The notes under the pieces: generated by a model
Told to the model about the DNA's origin: nothing
The model's database searches: none
The model's input: only the letters and a program-made list of their open reading frames with translations
In this document: piece after piece, positions 1 through 10,619 of the stretch
Layout: every line of letters starts with the position of its first letter
How positions within the stretch are numbered: the first letter of the stretch is position 1
Assembly (NCBI RefSeq): GCF_964237555.1
Contig: NC_091437.1
Span: forward strand, 72,349,168 to 72,413,167
Source of the DNA: Oryctolagus cuniculus
Taxonomy: Eukaryota; Chordata; Mammalia; Lagomorpha; Leporidae
Direction: 5' to 3'
DNA length: 64,000 nucleotides
Program-made: the position numbers and the translations under genes

Positions 1-209
1 GCCTGGGAAAGCAATAGAAGAAGGCCTAAGTCCTTGGGCCTCTGCACCTGCGTGGTAGACCCAGAAGAAGCTCCTGGCTCCTGGCTTTGGATTGGCGCAG
101 CTCTGGCCATTGTGGCCAATTGGGGAGTGACCCAGCAGATGGAAGACTTCTCTCGCTGCCTCTCCTTCTCTTAGTGTAACCCTGACTTTCAAATAAATAC
201 GTAAAAAAG
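1..209 (+). mobile_element. C-type SINE, 5' part cut off by the window edge
   Basis: The body enters in the middle of the element ('gcctgggaaagcaatagaag') and runs through the conserved 'gctcctggctcctggcttt' block to the 'gactttcaaataaata' junction and a short A-rich tail at 191-209. The tail on the right gives the plus orientation. This older C-repeat subtype is typical of lagomorph genomes. Confidence 0.85.
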
Positions 210-318
210 TTGTAAATTTTGACATCACTAACAAAATGTTTATGTGTGAAAGAAGTTAAAGTATAGGATTTTTGTATGTGATTGAAATTAAGTTGTAGTA
301 ACTTAAAATGGGCTATTA

Positions 319-470
319 AAAAAAAATCTTCCCTCTGCTGGTTCAGTCCCCAAATGGTCCCAATGACTGGGCTGGGCTAAGTTGAAGCCAGGAGCCAGTA
401 GCCCTCTCTGGGTCCCAAGGACTTGGGTCATCCTCCACTGCTTTCCCAGATGCATTATAGGGGAACTGGG
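319..470 (-). mobile_element. Truncated C-type SINE with target-site duplication
   Basis: An internal piece of the C SINE in reverse orientation, flanked by the direct repeat 'aaatgggctatt' (307-318 and 471-482). It lacks the GA-rich 3' region and oligo(T) expected on its left. Instead it begins with a run of A. Confidence 0.7.
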
Positions 471-659
471 AAATGGGCTATTATAATTATGTTTTTATGT
501 AAGCCCCATGGTAACCACAAAGAAAATACCTATAGAAAATATTGAAAGAGAAGAAAAAGGAATCAATTCATATCAATATATAAAAATCAGTGAAACACAA
601 AGGAAGACAGCAAAGAGAGAAAGAGGGAAAAAGGAGCTACAAATCAGAAATCAATAAAA

Positions 660-2265
660 ATAACCATAGTAAGTTCTTCCATATCGATAATTACTTTAAC
701 CATAAATGCGTTAAGCTCCCTAGTCAACAGACATAGAGTGTCTGAGTGGATAAAAAAGAGAGCCAACTATAGGCTGTCTATAAGAGCCTCAGTTTATCCT
801 TAAGAGGATGCATATAGCCTGAAGATGAAGAGATAGAAAAAAATATTTTATGCAGTTGGAGCCAAAAGAGAGTAGTGGTGGCTACATATCTAAGAAAAAA
901 TAGTTTACCTCAAAAATTATCACAAGAGACTAGCCATTATGCAATGATGACAGGAAACTATAGCAATCATTTTGCACCCAACTTCAGAGCTCCTAAAACA
1001 TAAAACAAACATATATAGAATGCAAAGGGAAACAGACAGAAATACAATAATAGTAAGAGACCTTAATACTAAACTTGTAACAAGGGGTAGAACATCCAGA
1101 CAGAAATACAATAAGGAACTAGTATACTTGGAAAATACTTGGATCAAATGGTATTAAAGACATATGCAGAACATTTCACCCAAAAGCAACAGAATGCATA
1201 CTTTCAGGTACACAGGGAACAGTCTCCAGGATAGATTACCTTTAGGTCACAAAACAAACCTTAACAAATTCATGAAGACTAAAATAATTTCAAGTATCTT
1301 TTCCAACCACTGTGGAATATAACTGGAAATTAATAGCAGAAGGAAATCACAAAGAAAATTGGAAAACATGTTGAGACAAATGAAAAGGCAAAATACAATA
1401 TACTAGAACTTATGAGATGCAGCAAAAGCAGTACATACAGGGAAATTCATAGTAAAAATGCCTGCATCAAAAAGAGATTTCCAATAAACAACTTTATACC
1501 TTAAGGAACTAGAAAAAGAAGAAACAAAGGCCAAGGTTAGCAGATAGAAGAAAATAGTAAAGATTAGAGTAATAAATGAAATAGAGTCTAGAAAAACAAT
1601 AGAAAATATCAGTGAAATTAAGAGCTGATTTTTTGAAAAGACCAATAAAGTTAGTGAAAGTTTAGCTAGGCTAAGAAAAAAATAGAAGACTCAAATAAAA
1701 TCAAAAATAAAAGAGTAGACATTACAACTGATGTCACAGAAATAAAAGGGATCATGAGAGCTTACTTTAAGTACTTATATGCCAACAAATCAGATAACCT
1801 AGAAGAAATGGATAAATTCCTAGAAATATATTACCTGTCAAGACTGAATTATGAAGAAATGGAAAACATTTATTATTATTTATTATATACTATTAATTAT
1901 TAATAAACAATTATGAAGAAATGGGAAAATTATGAAGAAATGAGAAGGGGGATTGAATCAGTAATTACAAACCTCTGAGCAAAGAGAAGCCCAGGATCAC
2001 ATGACTTCCTGGTGACCTCTACCAAACATTTAAAGCACAATTAATGACAGCTCTTCTAAAACCGTCCAAAAAATAAACATTGCAGAGGTGGGAATACTTC
2101 CAAACTCATTTTATGAATATTACCTTGATATTATAAGAAAATACATGCCCTGATGAACATAAATGCTAAAATTCACAATAAAATTTTAGCAAACTGAGTT
2201 CAAAAACACATGCAAAGAATTATGATCAAGTGGAATTTATCCCTGAGATTCAAGCAGGATTAACG
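660..2265 (+). pseudogene. LINE-1 ORF2 remnant: endonuclease and start of reverse transcriptase
   Basis: The DNA retains the characteristic L1 ORF2 order: the early endonuclease part (from about 670), the 'gcacccaac' region near 975, the 'agataga...acatccagacagaaataca' stretch near 1090, and the 'ctagaagaaatggataaattcct' block near 1800 that precedes the polymerase. An intact ORF2 would encode a roughly 1270-residue endonuclease/reverse transcriptase. Here only short frames of 60-80 codons survive, so there is no functional product. A local triplication of 'aattatgaagaa' (1847-1942) is an extra lesion. Confidence 0.7.
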
Positions 2266-2412
2266 TTCCTCTCGTTATCTATGGGGGATTGTATCTAGGA
2301 TAACACATAGACACCAAAATCTTCAAATGACTTATACATATTTTCTTGTATACTTTAAATTATCTCTGTAGTATTAATGCAATGTAAATTCTATGATTGT
2401 TTTACTCTATTT

Positions 2413-2737
2413 TAGAAAATATTTTATTTATTATTTATTTGAGAGGTAGAGATACACACAGTGAGAGAGAAAGAGAGAAAGAGAGAGAGAGAGAGAGAGA
2501 ATCTTCTATCTGCTGGTTCACTCTCCAAATGTCCACAATGGCCAGAGCTGGGCTGATCTGAAGCCAGGAGCCAGGAGCTTCTTCCAGTCTCCCATGTGGA
2601 TACAGGGATCCAAGCACTTGGGCCATCTTCTACTTATTTCCCAGGCCATGTCAGAGAGCTGGATCAGAAGAGGAGCCACCAGGGGATGTCAGCGCCGCAG
2701 ACAGAGGATTAACCTACTGCACCACAATGCTGGCCCC
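2413..2737 (-). mobile_element. C-type SINE
   Basis: The reverse-oriented SINE starts with the T-rich tail 'attttatttattatttattt' and a GA microsatellite (2460-2500), and ends at 'gcaccacaatgctggcccc'. 'tactctatt' occurs on both sides (2403-2411 and 2738-2746), a target-site duplication copied from the host LINE-1 or its flank. Confidence 0.85.
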
Positions 2738-2831
2738 TACTCTATTGTTTAGGGAATAGGAAGAAAAAGAAGTCTGTTTATGCTCAGCATAAATACAACA
2801 TAAAATCATTGTAGGCCTGACCACATTACAA

Positions 2832-3157
2832 ATTTTTGTTTATTAGAGAGGCAAATATATGGATGTGCATACACACAAACACACATCTAGAGAGAGAGAG
2901 AGAGAGAGCGAGCGAGAGCGAGCACTCCCAACCCACTGCTTCACTTCTCAAATGTCCACAATAGCCAAGGATAGAGCCAGAAACACCATTCAGGTTTCTC
3001 ATGTGGGCGTCAATGATAGCCGATTACTGGAGCTATCACTGTTTCCTCTGAGGGTATGCATTGGTAGGAATCTGGAGACAAGAAGGGTCAGGAATTAAAC
3101 CAGGCATTCCAATGCAGGACATGAGCACTTTGACTGCTAGGTTAAATATCCATTCCT
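2832..3157 (-). mobile_element. Older, diverged C-type SINE
   Basis: A T-rich start, a GA-rich block (2889-2922) and a GC-poor body with the order of the C SINE in reverse ('cactgcttcacttctcaaatg', then 'gctaggttaaatatcc'). Divergence is clearly higher than in its neighbours. The flanks share 'ccacatt'. Confidence 0.6.
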
Positions 3158-3171
3158 CTCACCACATTTTT

Positions 3172-3513
3172 TAAAGAAATATTTATTTCTTTATTTATTT
3201 GAAAATCAGAGTTACACAGAGAGAGAAGGAAAGGCAGAGAGAGGGGGGAAGTGTTCTATCCACTGGTTCACTCCCCAGTTGGCTGCAACAGCTGGAGCTG
3301 CACTGATCTGAAGCCAGGAGCTGGGAGCTTCTTCTGGGTCTCCCACTCCCATGCAGGGGCCCAAGCACTTGGGTCATCCTCTACTGCTTTCCCAGGCCAT
3401 AGCAGAGAGCTGGATTGGAAGTGGAGCAGCCAGAACTCGAACCCATGCCCATATGGGATGTCAGCACTGCAGGTGGTGGCTTTACCTGATATGCCACAGC
3501 ACCGGCCCTGCCC
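3172..3513 (-). mobile_element. C-type SINE with 14-bp target-site duplication
   Basis: Full-length reverse copy from the oligo(T)/'atttatttgaaaatcagagtt' start to 'gccacagcaccggccctg'. It is flanked by perfect 14-bp copies of 'ctcaccacattttt' (3158-3171 and 3514-3527). It sits next to the older SINE that supplied the target. Confidence 0.88.
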
Positions 3514-3589
3514 CTCACCACATTTTTAAATTCGTTGTTGGTTGAATCTGTGGTTGTGGAACCTGTGGGTATGGGGGCTGACTGAAATG

Positions 3590-4142
3590 TGATACACCAA
3601 ATTAACAGAAGGAGGAACAAAAATCATATGATTACCTCAATAGATGGGAAAAAGCACTTGATGAAACTCAACATGGTTTCATGATAAAAATTCAACAAAA
3701 GAAGAATAAAAGAGAATACCTCCACAGAACAGAGGCCATATGTAAGCAGCCCACAACTAACACCACACTTAACAGGGAGAAACAGAGCTTTTAGTCTGAG
3801 ATTGAGAACAAGGCATGGGTACATACTCTTGCCACTTTACTTCAACACAGTAGTGAAAGTCCTAGTTGCCAGAGCAATTAGGTAAGAAAAATAAAAGACA
3901 TTCACATTGGAAATAAAACTACCTCTGCAGGCAGTATGATCTCACATGTAGAAAATCATAAACTCCTTCTGCAAGATATTTTGAACTAATAAATGAATTC
4001 AGCAAAATTGTGGGGTACAAAGTCAACACATATAAATCATGTATGTTTATGTACACAATAAACTCTGCAAAAAAGGAAATTAAGAAGTCAATCCTACTTA
4101 CAATAGCATCAAAAAGAATAAAATACTTAGGAATAAACATCC
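3590..4142 (+). pseudogene. LINE-1 ORF2 remnant: reverse transcriptase core
   Basis: After the SINE cluster the ancient LINE-1 resumes in the polymerase region. It holds the 'gcacttgatgaaactcaacat' segment near 3653, the palm region near 3830-3990, and the 'aaatacttaggaataaac' block at its end. The frame is broken by several indels, with short open stretches only. It belongs to the same dead element as 660-2265. Confidence 0.65.
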
Positions 4143-4627
4143 TTTATTTAGGAGCCCTTAATGTGGGTTTGGGGAAGGAATGGGCGATGCAGTCATCAGG
4201 TGGGTGGGGTTAGGACTGGCTAGTTTGAATAGGTTCAGCAGGCTCTGGGTTATAGGAGTGGTTACTAGTTGTTAGTACTTGGTGCTGGGTTGATTTAGAA
4301 TAGAGGGTTAGTGTCCAGGTATGCAGAAGCCTGATAAAGGAGGTAGATAGGGAATATGGACTGATTTGTTTGAATATCAAAGACACACTGGCAACTAAGT
4401 TGTTTGCCATCTCTAGGAATTGGCTAACTTTGGAAGGGACAGTCTCTCCACGATTAGCAAGATCCCAGATACCTCAGCATCAGGAATCCAGAAAACAAAC
4501 AAGAAATATGAGTGTATACACTCCTGCGATTGATTTTTTAAGTTTTACAAGCACATTGTGCTACTTTTCTAAGTGGCACCCTTACCTAGGAATTCATCCA
4601 GCCTTTGCTTCTGATTTGTATTTTGAA
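4143..4627. other. Unassigned sequence, possibly an old LTR-type repeat
   Basis: About 485 bp without a SINE or a usable open frame. G/T-rich stretches such as 'gttactagttgttagtacttggtg' give it the look of an old dispersed repeat joined directly to the LINE-1 end. I cannot name a family. Confidence 0.35.
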
Positions 4628-4866
4628 TCTGCTGCTGGTTCACTACCAAATGGCTATAACAGCAGGGGCTGGATCAGGCCAAAGCCTTAGGAGCTTGGAA
4701 CTCTATCCGGGTCTCCCGTATGGGTAGCAGGGGCCCAATATTTGAGCTATCCTCTGCTTCTCTGCCAGGCACATTTGCAGGGAGCTGGATTGGAAGTGGT
4801 GCTCAGGTATGGGATGTCAACACTGTAGGTGGTGGCTTAACCCACTGTGCCATCATGGCAGTCCCT
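4628..4866 (-). mobile_element. C-type SINE lacking its 3' tail
   Basis: Starts at 'ctgctgctggttcactacc' and runs in reverse to 'cactgtgccatcatggcagt'. The GA-rich region and T tract that should precede it are missing. The divergence and lack of a clear target duplication indicate an old copy. Confidence 0.75.
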
Positions 4867-5085
4867 ATGTATGGTTTTTGTATCTTGCATTTTTGCTTAT
4901 TTTATGGAAATAGTTACTACAGTCTTAAAAACCTTCAGGACAAACATTTCAATGGTGCATTAGCAGTCTGTGCTGTGAAGCTTCTGCATTGATGCCACTG
5001 GCTTTGGACAGTTGAACATTTAAGTCTCTATGACTTCATCATTAGAGTGGCTTCCAAGAAAGGGCTTAGAGGGGCCACAGCATTC

Positions 5086-5245
5086 TGCTGAGGTGCATGG
5101 ACTCTAGGTTCAGGTGGCTGGGGTTCAAGTCCTCACATTTGTGGGAACTTGGGCAGATGATATAATTCTTTGCACCTCAGTTTCCTGTCAACTGGGCTAA
5201 TTATGTTGTGATTATGAAATTAATTAAATGAATCAGTATTATTTT
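5086..5245 (+). mobile_element. MIR SINE relic
   Basis: The tRNA-derived MIR pattern is readable in order: 'catggactctaggttcaggtggctggggttcaagtcc', then 'cacctcagtttcctgtcaactggg', then the AT-rich 'attatgaaattaattaaatgaa' core end. MIRs predate placental radiation, so this marks old single-copy DNA. Confidence 0.75.
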
Positions 5246-5610
5246 TGGAAACCAAATGTGTTTATCAAATAGATCAACAACAAACTCTGCCTGCATTTTA
5301 TACTTTTTCTTTAGCATGGCTTCCCAGAAATGGAGTTCCCAGGGTGTGGGCTGTACACCTTGTAAAGGCTTTTGTCCCTTTTGGCTAGTGGCTGTTGCTG
5401 ATGTTCTCTCAAATCCTAGTGCCCTGTAGCTCCAGCAACCTTTTGTTTATGGCTTCCTGGACAGCATTAGCATTGGGTATTAGGGTGAAAAATACTTTTT
5501 GCAAATGTGATGTGTAAATTATAGTATTCTGTTTTTTTTTTTAAAGTAATTTATTAATTATACTGAACAAAAAATTGGGTTCTGGGGCTTTTCTGATCAA
5601 CTTAAATAAG
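5246..5610. other. No recognisable feature
   Basis: Roughly 365 bp of unassigned sequence with mild AT richness and a T9 run near 5531. No splice-bounded open frame, RNA gene or repeat family was recognised. Confidence 0.4.
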
Positions 5611-5916
5611 TAAAGCTTTATTTATTTATTTATTTGAAAGGTAGAGTTACAGAGAGAGGGAGAGACAGATCTTCCATTTGCTGGCTTATTCTCCAAATGG
5701 TCACAACAGCCAGGGCTTGGCCAAGCCAAAGCCAGGAGCCAGGAGCTTCATCTGGGTCTCCCACGTGGTTTGCAGGGGCCCAAGCACTTGGGTCACCCTC
5801 TGCCATCTTCCAGCTACATTAGCAGGAATAAGAAGTGGAGCAGCCAGGACATGAACTGGTGCCCGTATGGGATGCTGTCACTGCAGGCTGTGGTTTAACC
5901 TGCTATGCTATAGCGC
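5611..5916 (-). mobile_element. C-type SINE
   Basis: Reverse copy with the T-rich '(ttta)n' tail at 5618-5635, the 'gaaaggtagagttacagag' block, and the 5' end 'gctatagcgccggccc' on the right. A later LINE-1 3' end was inserted exactly at this 5' boundary, copying part of it into its own target duplication. Confidence 0.87.
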
Positions 5917-5931
5917 CGGCCCCCATAATAT

Positions 5932-6248
5932 TTCTTTTTTTTTTAACTTTTATTTAATGAATATAAATTTCCAAAGTACGACTTATGGATTACAATGGCT
6001 TCCCCCCCATACCGTCCCTCCCACCCGCAACCCTCCCCTTTCCCACTCCCTCTCCCCTTCCATTCACATCAAGATTCATTTTCGATTATCTTAATATACA
6101 GAAGATCAGCTTAGTATACATTAAGTAAGGATTTCAACAGTTTGCTCCCACACAGAAACATAAAGTGAAAAATAATAGATGATTTTTTTTATGATGATGA
6201 AATCAGATCAGACCTATTGTCGTGTTTAATCCCAGTGAGAGTCAAGTT
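5932..6248 (-). mobile_element. 5'-truncated lagomorph LINE-1 3' end
   Basis: Antisense L1: oligo(T), then the 3'-UTR sequence 'aacttttatttaatgaat', the C-rich stretch near 6000-6060, and 'tttcaacagtttgctccc'. It stops after 317 bp. Perfect 15-bp direct repeats 'cggcccccataatat' (5917-5931 and 6249-6263) prove target-primed insertion. It is therefore younger than the SINE to its left. Confidence 0.9.
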
Positions 6249-6263
6249 CGGCCCCCATAATAT

Positions 6264-7420
6264 ATGTTTTCAGTGAGCTTTTTAAAGACCCCCTCGTGTG
6301 TCAATTACTTTTTTTAAATTTTTGAACAATGCTTATAGAAACTCTGGCATCTATATTCTGGCTAACATTTATTTCTATTTTTTACTCATCGTGTCAAACC
6401 CAGGCTTTTTCTGGTTCTGTTTAGGTTAAAACTCACTTTGTCACCATGGCCACTGTCCCAGGCCCAAGCCTAGGCAGACAGAAGTCTCCCTCTGAGACTC
6501 CCATGTGGTTACAACATGGCAAGGATCAGAAGTTTTTCAACTATACAGGAGGTAGCTATGTTGCATATTGTTTACCCCTTTCATTTCTAAAGAGGATGGA
6601 GGTTCTATGTCCCATTTTTAAGGGGAGGCTGGGAGATGTCGCGCTGGGGCTGCAGTGAGCCCTGGCATCCTCTAGGTGTCGCGTTCTAGCTCCGACGCCC
6701 TAGCTCCTACGTGGGAGGCGCGGTTTTCCTTTTGCTCCAAAGTAAACAGCTGCACAGCTCAAGGAGAGCTTAATTTTTGAGAAGAAAAGAAGGGTCTTGG
6801 ATATGATAACACAAAAACACCGTGGAAAGCCTGTCCCCTTGCTCATGAACTGCAGAGACGTTGCTATATGGTTTGATAGGTTCCACAAGACCTCGGAATG
6901 TTTGTCTTGGCATTCCCGGGCCCCTTCCATTTGGAAACACTTAGGAATGTGAACAGGTTGGTGAAATGCTTTCTTTTCTCTTGTGGTCGACCCGCAGGGC
7001 ATCCGCCTGCCTCTTTGCCTTGGGATGCCCTTTTCCACCTCCTCCCTTGCCCCGTTCAGCTTCGAACCCTCACCTCCTCTTCCTTGTGGTGGCCTGCTGG
7101 CCTGCCCCGTCCCTGACCTGGAATTTGACCGCTCAGCCGTGTGTCCTTGCGGCCGGGTGGCAGCACTCAATTCCTGCTGCTCCATCCCTGTCCCAACTCA
7201 GCGGGTGCCTTATTGGGGTGCATTTAGTTTAGAATGGTTGGTTGAGGCTTTGACCCTGGCTGGCAGCTGACTGCTCCAGCAGCCACCTCCTGATCTGAGG
7301 TTGGGAGGCGAGGGGAGGGCTCAGGCATGGTCAGGTTCTGGTGAGGGCGGGCTTCTGGATTGCAGACTGTTGTGTTGTCATTGTACTTCAATGGTGGGGA
7401 GGACTGGGGTCAGGGGAGAT
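6264..7420. other. Low-repeat region, locally CpG-containing
   Basis: No dispersed repeat recognised. CpGs cluster around 6640-6720 and again near 7130-7155. An ATG-led reverse frame of 161 codons (6700-7185) has no recognisable domain and overlaps several equally open forward frames, as expected in GC-rich DNA. Most likely non-coding. Confidence 0.4.
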
Positions 7421-7687
7421 CAGTTTTCCATATGCTGGTTCACTCCCCAGATGGCTGAAACAGGCCAGGGCTGGACCAGGCTGAAGCCAGAGCCAGGAAC
7501 TCTATCCAGGACTCTCATATCAGTGGCAGGGGCCCATACGCTTGGGTCATCTTCCATTGCCTTCACAAGTGCATTATCAGGGAACTGGATCAGAGTGGAG
7601 CATCCTGGACCTGAACTTGTGCTCTGATATGGCTTGTTGTTATCATCGCAAGCAGAGCTCCACCCACTGTGCCACAATGCCAGCCCT
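7421..7687 (-). mobile_element. C-type SINE without 3' tail
   Basis: The body from 'ttttccatatgctggttcac' to 'ccacaatgccagccc' is in reverse order. The oligo(T)/GA segment is missing from its left end. It directly abuts an MLT1-type LTR piece. Confidence 0.78.
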
Positions 7688-7689
7688 GA

Positions 7690-7862
7690 GAGATACTCTT
7701 ATAAGGGTCAGTTCTATTCATGAGAGCTCTATCCTCATGACCTCATCGCCTCCCAAGGCCCCACCTCTGCATAACATCACACTGAGGGTTAGGATTTCAA
7801 CATGTGAATTTTGTTGGGGCATAAACATGCAGCTCACAACCACAGCCATAGCCAGACTTTGT
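7690..7862 (-). mobile_element. MLT1-type (MaLR) LTR fragment
   Basis: The antisense MLT1 signature reads 'tcttataagggtcagttctattcatgagagctctatcctcatgacctcat', then 'cctcccaaggccccacctct' and the 'atttcaacatgtgaattttg' block. This is part of an ancient non-autonomous ERVL-related LTR. The rest of the LTR is absent. Confidence 0.68.
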
Positions 7863-8021
7863 TTTCAGAAAGCAATCATACAATCTCCTGAGTTGTTAGG
7901 CCTTCTTTCCTTCCCCTGCAAAGTCCTGAGAATGGCTTTAGATGGCTGATGGGAAGTTAAGTGATCCTAGTATGTAAGGAGGATAGGTCAGTTGACCTGC
8001 TTTTATTCATACCAACAGCAT

Positions 8022-8332
8022 TTTTTTTAAAGATTTATTTTTTTATTTGAAAGAGTTACAGAGAGGCAGAGGCAGAGATAGAGAGAGAGAGAAGTCTTCC
8101 ATCTCTTGGTTCACTGCCCAAATGGCTGCAATGGCCAGAGCTGAGCTGATCTGAAGCTAGGAGCCTGGCACTTTTTTCCAGCCTCCCATGTGGGTGCAGG
8201 AGCCCAAGCGCTTGGGCCATCCTCTACTGCTTTCCCAGGCACATTAACAATGAACTGGATCAGAAGTGGAGCAGCCTGGACTCGAACTGGCGTCCACATG
8301 GCTTTACCTGCTATGGCCACAGCGCTGGCCCC
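8022..8332 (-). mobile_element. C-type SINE with target-site duplication
   Basis: The oligo(T)/'aaagatttatttttttatttg' start, a GA block and the 'cacagcgctggcccc' end are all present. Exact 11-bp repeats 'accaacagcat' flank it (8011-8021 and 8333-8343). A small deletion shortens the body near 8300. Confidence 0.9.
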
Positions 8333-8461
8333 ACCAACAGCATGTTTTATATCAAGCTTTTGATAGTGCCTTAATGAATAAACTTAATGATTGAGTTAAT
8401 CATTCAGAAAGTGAGGGGGCAGCCCTCTTTTACCGTGGATGGAGTAAATTTAGGACATCAG

Positions 8462-8715
8462 GGGCAGGTCCTGGCTGCTCCACTTTTGATCCAACTCCCT
8501 TCTTATGCCCCAGGGAAAGCAGCAGAAGATGGCCCAAGTGCTTGCACTCATGTGCAAGACCCGGAAGGAGCTCCTGGCTCCTGGCTTCCATTTGGCCCAG
8601 CCCTGGCCGTTGCAGTCATTTGGAGAGTGAACCCACAGATGGAAGATCTCTCTCTGTCTTTCTCTTCTCCCTCTCTGTAACTATGACTTTCGAATAAATA
8701 AATCTTAAAAAAAAA
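8462..8715 (+). mobile_element. 5'-truncated C-type SINE with target-site duplication
   Basis: The body begins in the middle of the SINE ('ggcaggtcctggctgctcc') and ends with 'gactttcgaataaataaatc' plus an A tail. 'ttaggacatcag' (8450-8461) and 'ttaggacttcag' (8716-8727) flank it with one mismatch. This shows that truncation happened on insertion rather than by later deletion. Confidence 0.82.
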
Positions 8716-8814
8716 TTAGGACTTCAGCCTCTAGAATCAATTTGGAATTTTTTTTTTCTTGTGCCTTTCACATGAAGTGTACATTTGCTTTAAGGAGCGA
8801 CAGGAAAGCTTTAA

Positions 8815-8960
8815 AGATACAGAGAAAGTAGCCTTGGTATGAGCGGCTGTGCTGGGTTCACGTCCCAGCTCCACTTGCAGTGCCCCCTTGCTGAGCCTCC
8901 CTTGAGACTCTGCAAAACAGAAGTTATAATACTTGTTCTGTGTGCAGCAAAGTTTTGCAG
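8815..8960 (+). mobile_element. Probable MIR SINE relic
   Basis: The order resembles MIR: 'ggctgtgctgggttcacgtcccagctccact' followed by 'gagactctgcaaaacagaag' and a short AT-rich part. Strongly decayed, so assignment is moderate. Confidence 0.45.
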
Positions 8961-9424
8961 ATCAAAAGAGGCACTGTGTGGAAGTTCTGTATGCACCATT
9001 AAAGTCTTCTGAATATTCATGGCCACTTGGCAGTATCCCATCTCAGTTTACATCTTTAATTTTCTTTCATGTTATTTGTTTTCAAAGGCTGTGTCAGCAA
9101 GCATATCAATCAAAGAACTTACGCAGGGTATTTATTTTTTGATCATTAGGAGAAGTTGAATTTGATTCTTGAGTTTTCCAAAGATATCACTGAGAAGGCC
9201 CTTTCTCTCTGTGGCTCTCTCCTCTCCTCTTCAAAGGTAGAAAGTCACCCTGGTAATGACATGAAGTTGGCTTCAAGTGACCACTGTGTGTGTTGTGTGG
9301 AGGCTATGGAGAGAGTGATGGGATCAGCTCCAGCCCTTAAGAGACTTGAGAATTATTTGGGATTTTAGTGTAGAAGTTTGTTAGGCTGTGTGGGATCAAG
9401 GAAGGAGGAGGATGGGATCTTGGA
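8961..9424. other. No recognisable feature
   Basis: Unassigned single-copy-looking sequence leading into the TG-rich field. Open frames are short and lack splice or domain support. Confidence 0.4.
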
Positions 9425-9722
9425 GTGTGTACGTAGTATGTTGTGCATGCATTTGTATGTGATGTCTGTGTATGTTAAGTATGTGTATGTAATGTGCTAT
9501 GTATGTGAAGAGTGTATATGTGATGTGGTATGTATGTGTTTGTGTGTGAGCCCTGTGATGTGCATATGATATGCATGTTTGCATGTAATCTATGTATGTG
9601 ATGTATATACATATATGATTGTGTGTATGTGATGGGTGTGTGTATGAATGTGCTGTGTATATGCATGTGTAATGTGTATATGTGCGATGTGTGTATGTGA
9701 GATGGTGTGTGTGTGCCATGAG
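9425..9722. repeat. Imperfect TG/TATG/GATG microsatellite field
   Basis: About 300 bp of interleaved 'tgtg', 'tatg' and 'gatgtg' units rather than one pure motif. On the reverse strand it gives spurious His/Thr/Tyr/Ile-rich frames of up to 150 codons, which are artefacts. Alternating purine-pyrimidine composition makes Z-DNA formation plausible. Confidence 0.85.
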
Positions 9723-10439
9723 CACTGGAAATGACTCTGTACATTGAGTTCTGAGGTCTGAGGTCCAAGCTGTGGGCATCTGGGATCATTTTCAGAGTGT
9801 TGCGTTGATGCCTCAGCCTCATCGCTGTAGACATGGTTGTGTGGCCGTTTATGACCACTGTTCCATGCACATGCTGTGGCCACATCCACTGTGGACTGAG
9901 TACAGTGCAGTGTTAGTGTCCTACAAGCACAAGGGTGGCACAGAATGAAGTGGCCCAGGTGGCTGGGGCCCTGGGCAGGTTCTTCGGAGCCTGCAGACCA
10001 GGGGAGGTGGAGGTGGGTGGTGTGAGCCAGGCTGCGTCTCCCAGTGGACACAGAGTGCAGCGCAGTGGACTCTGTGTGTGTGGCCTAGGTAAGGTGCGAG
10101 TGGGGGTCCTGGGGGAGGGCATCCCCCTCACACAGGAGGTCGGAGTGTCTGGAGCACCTTCTGGAGAGCACCTTGCACCCTGCTGAGGACCTGAAGCATG
10201 GCTGAACATATGTCAGGAGCTCTGGGGCCTAAGACCGAGAAAGGTTTGGGGAGGCTGAGGGGGACCACAGCACATGGCTACCCTGGGGACAGCTCAGAAG
10301 GATCCACCGGTGGAGAAGGGGTTGGCAGCCCCACGCCAGCCTGTGAGTTAGTGCCAGGGGGGCCGGCAGAGGCTGGTGAGGCAGGGTCTTGCGTGACTTG
10401 GGGGTTAAGCAAACGTTCTATCTCAGCTTAGAACGGTGC
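9723..10439. other. GC-richer single-copy-looking region
   Basis: No repeat family recognised. Overlapping open frames occur on both strands (for example 9935-10186 and 10198-10431 forward), but none shows a domain, codon bias or convincing splice sites. Treated as non-coding. Confidence 0.35.
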
Positions 10440-10504
10440 ATTATCAAAACACACTTAAATTACTTCATTGCCTGACCATTTAATTTATATTTGTTTAATC
10501 CATG

Positions 10505-10615
10505 TTCTAAATCTCTTTCTCCTTCATTGGTAAGCTTCTAGCAGACAGAAACCATTTGTTTAATTCATTTTATGCAGCTCTGAATAGAGTACCCTGTGTG
10601 GAATCTCAACCTAGT
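10505..10615 (+). mobile_element. Possible LINE-2 3'-end relic
   Basis: 'ggtaagcttctagcagacagaaaccatttgtttaattcatttt' followed by 'agctctgaatagagtaccctgtgtgg' follows the layout of the L2 3' end. The match is weak and based on pattern only. Confidence 0.35.
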
Positions 10616-10619
10616 TTTT

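Larger units (their letters stand above)
210..4142 (+). mobile_element. Ancient LINE-1 (L1M-like), sense, interrupted by SINEs
   Basis: Beginning in the region between ORF1 and ORF2, the sequence follows the old mammalian L1 path through the ORF2 endonuclease and into reverse transcriptase up to the 'aaatacttaggaataaac' block (about 4119-4137), where similarity stops. Four SINEs lie inside (319-470, 2413-2737, 2832-3157, 3172-3513). The start lies left of the window or was truncated. Many indels and stops show that it is long dead. Subfamily assignment is tentative. Confidence 0.72.

Noticed and set aside
5932..6248. Processed pseudogene of a host gene
   Set aside because: Poly(T) and target duplication are present, but the body matches the LINE-1 3' UTR copies elsewhere in the window.
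6700..7185. ATG-led 161-codon reverse frame in a CpG-containing region
   Set aside because: No recognisable domain, overlaps equally long forward frames, low-complexity composition; consistent with chance in GC-rich DNA.
9475..9885. His/Thr-rich reverse frames of 127-153 codons
   Set aside because: Products of the TG-rich microsatellite field.
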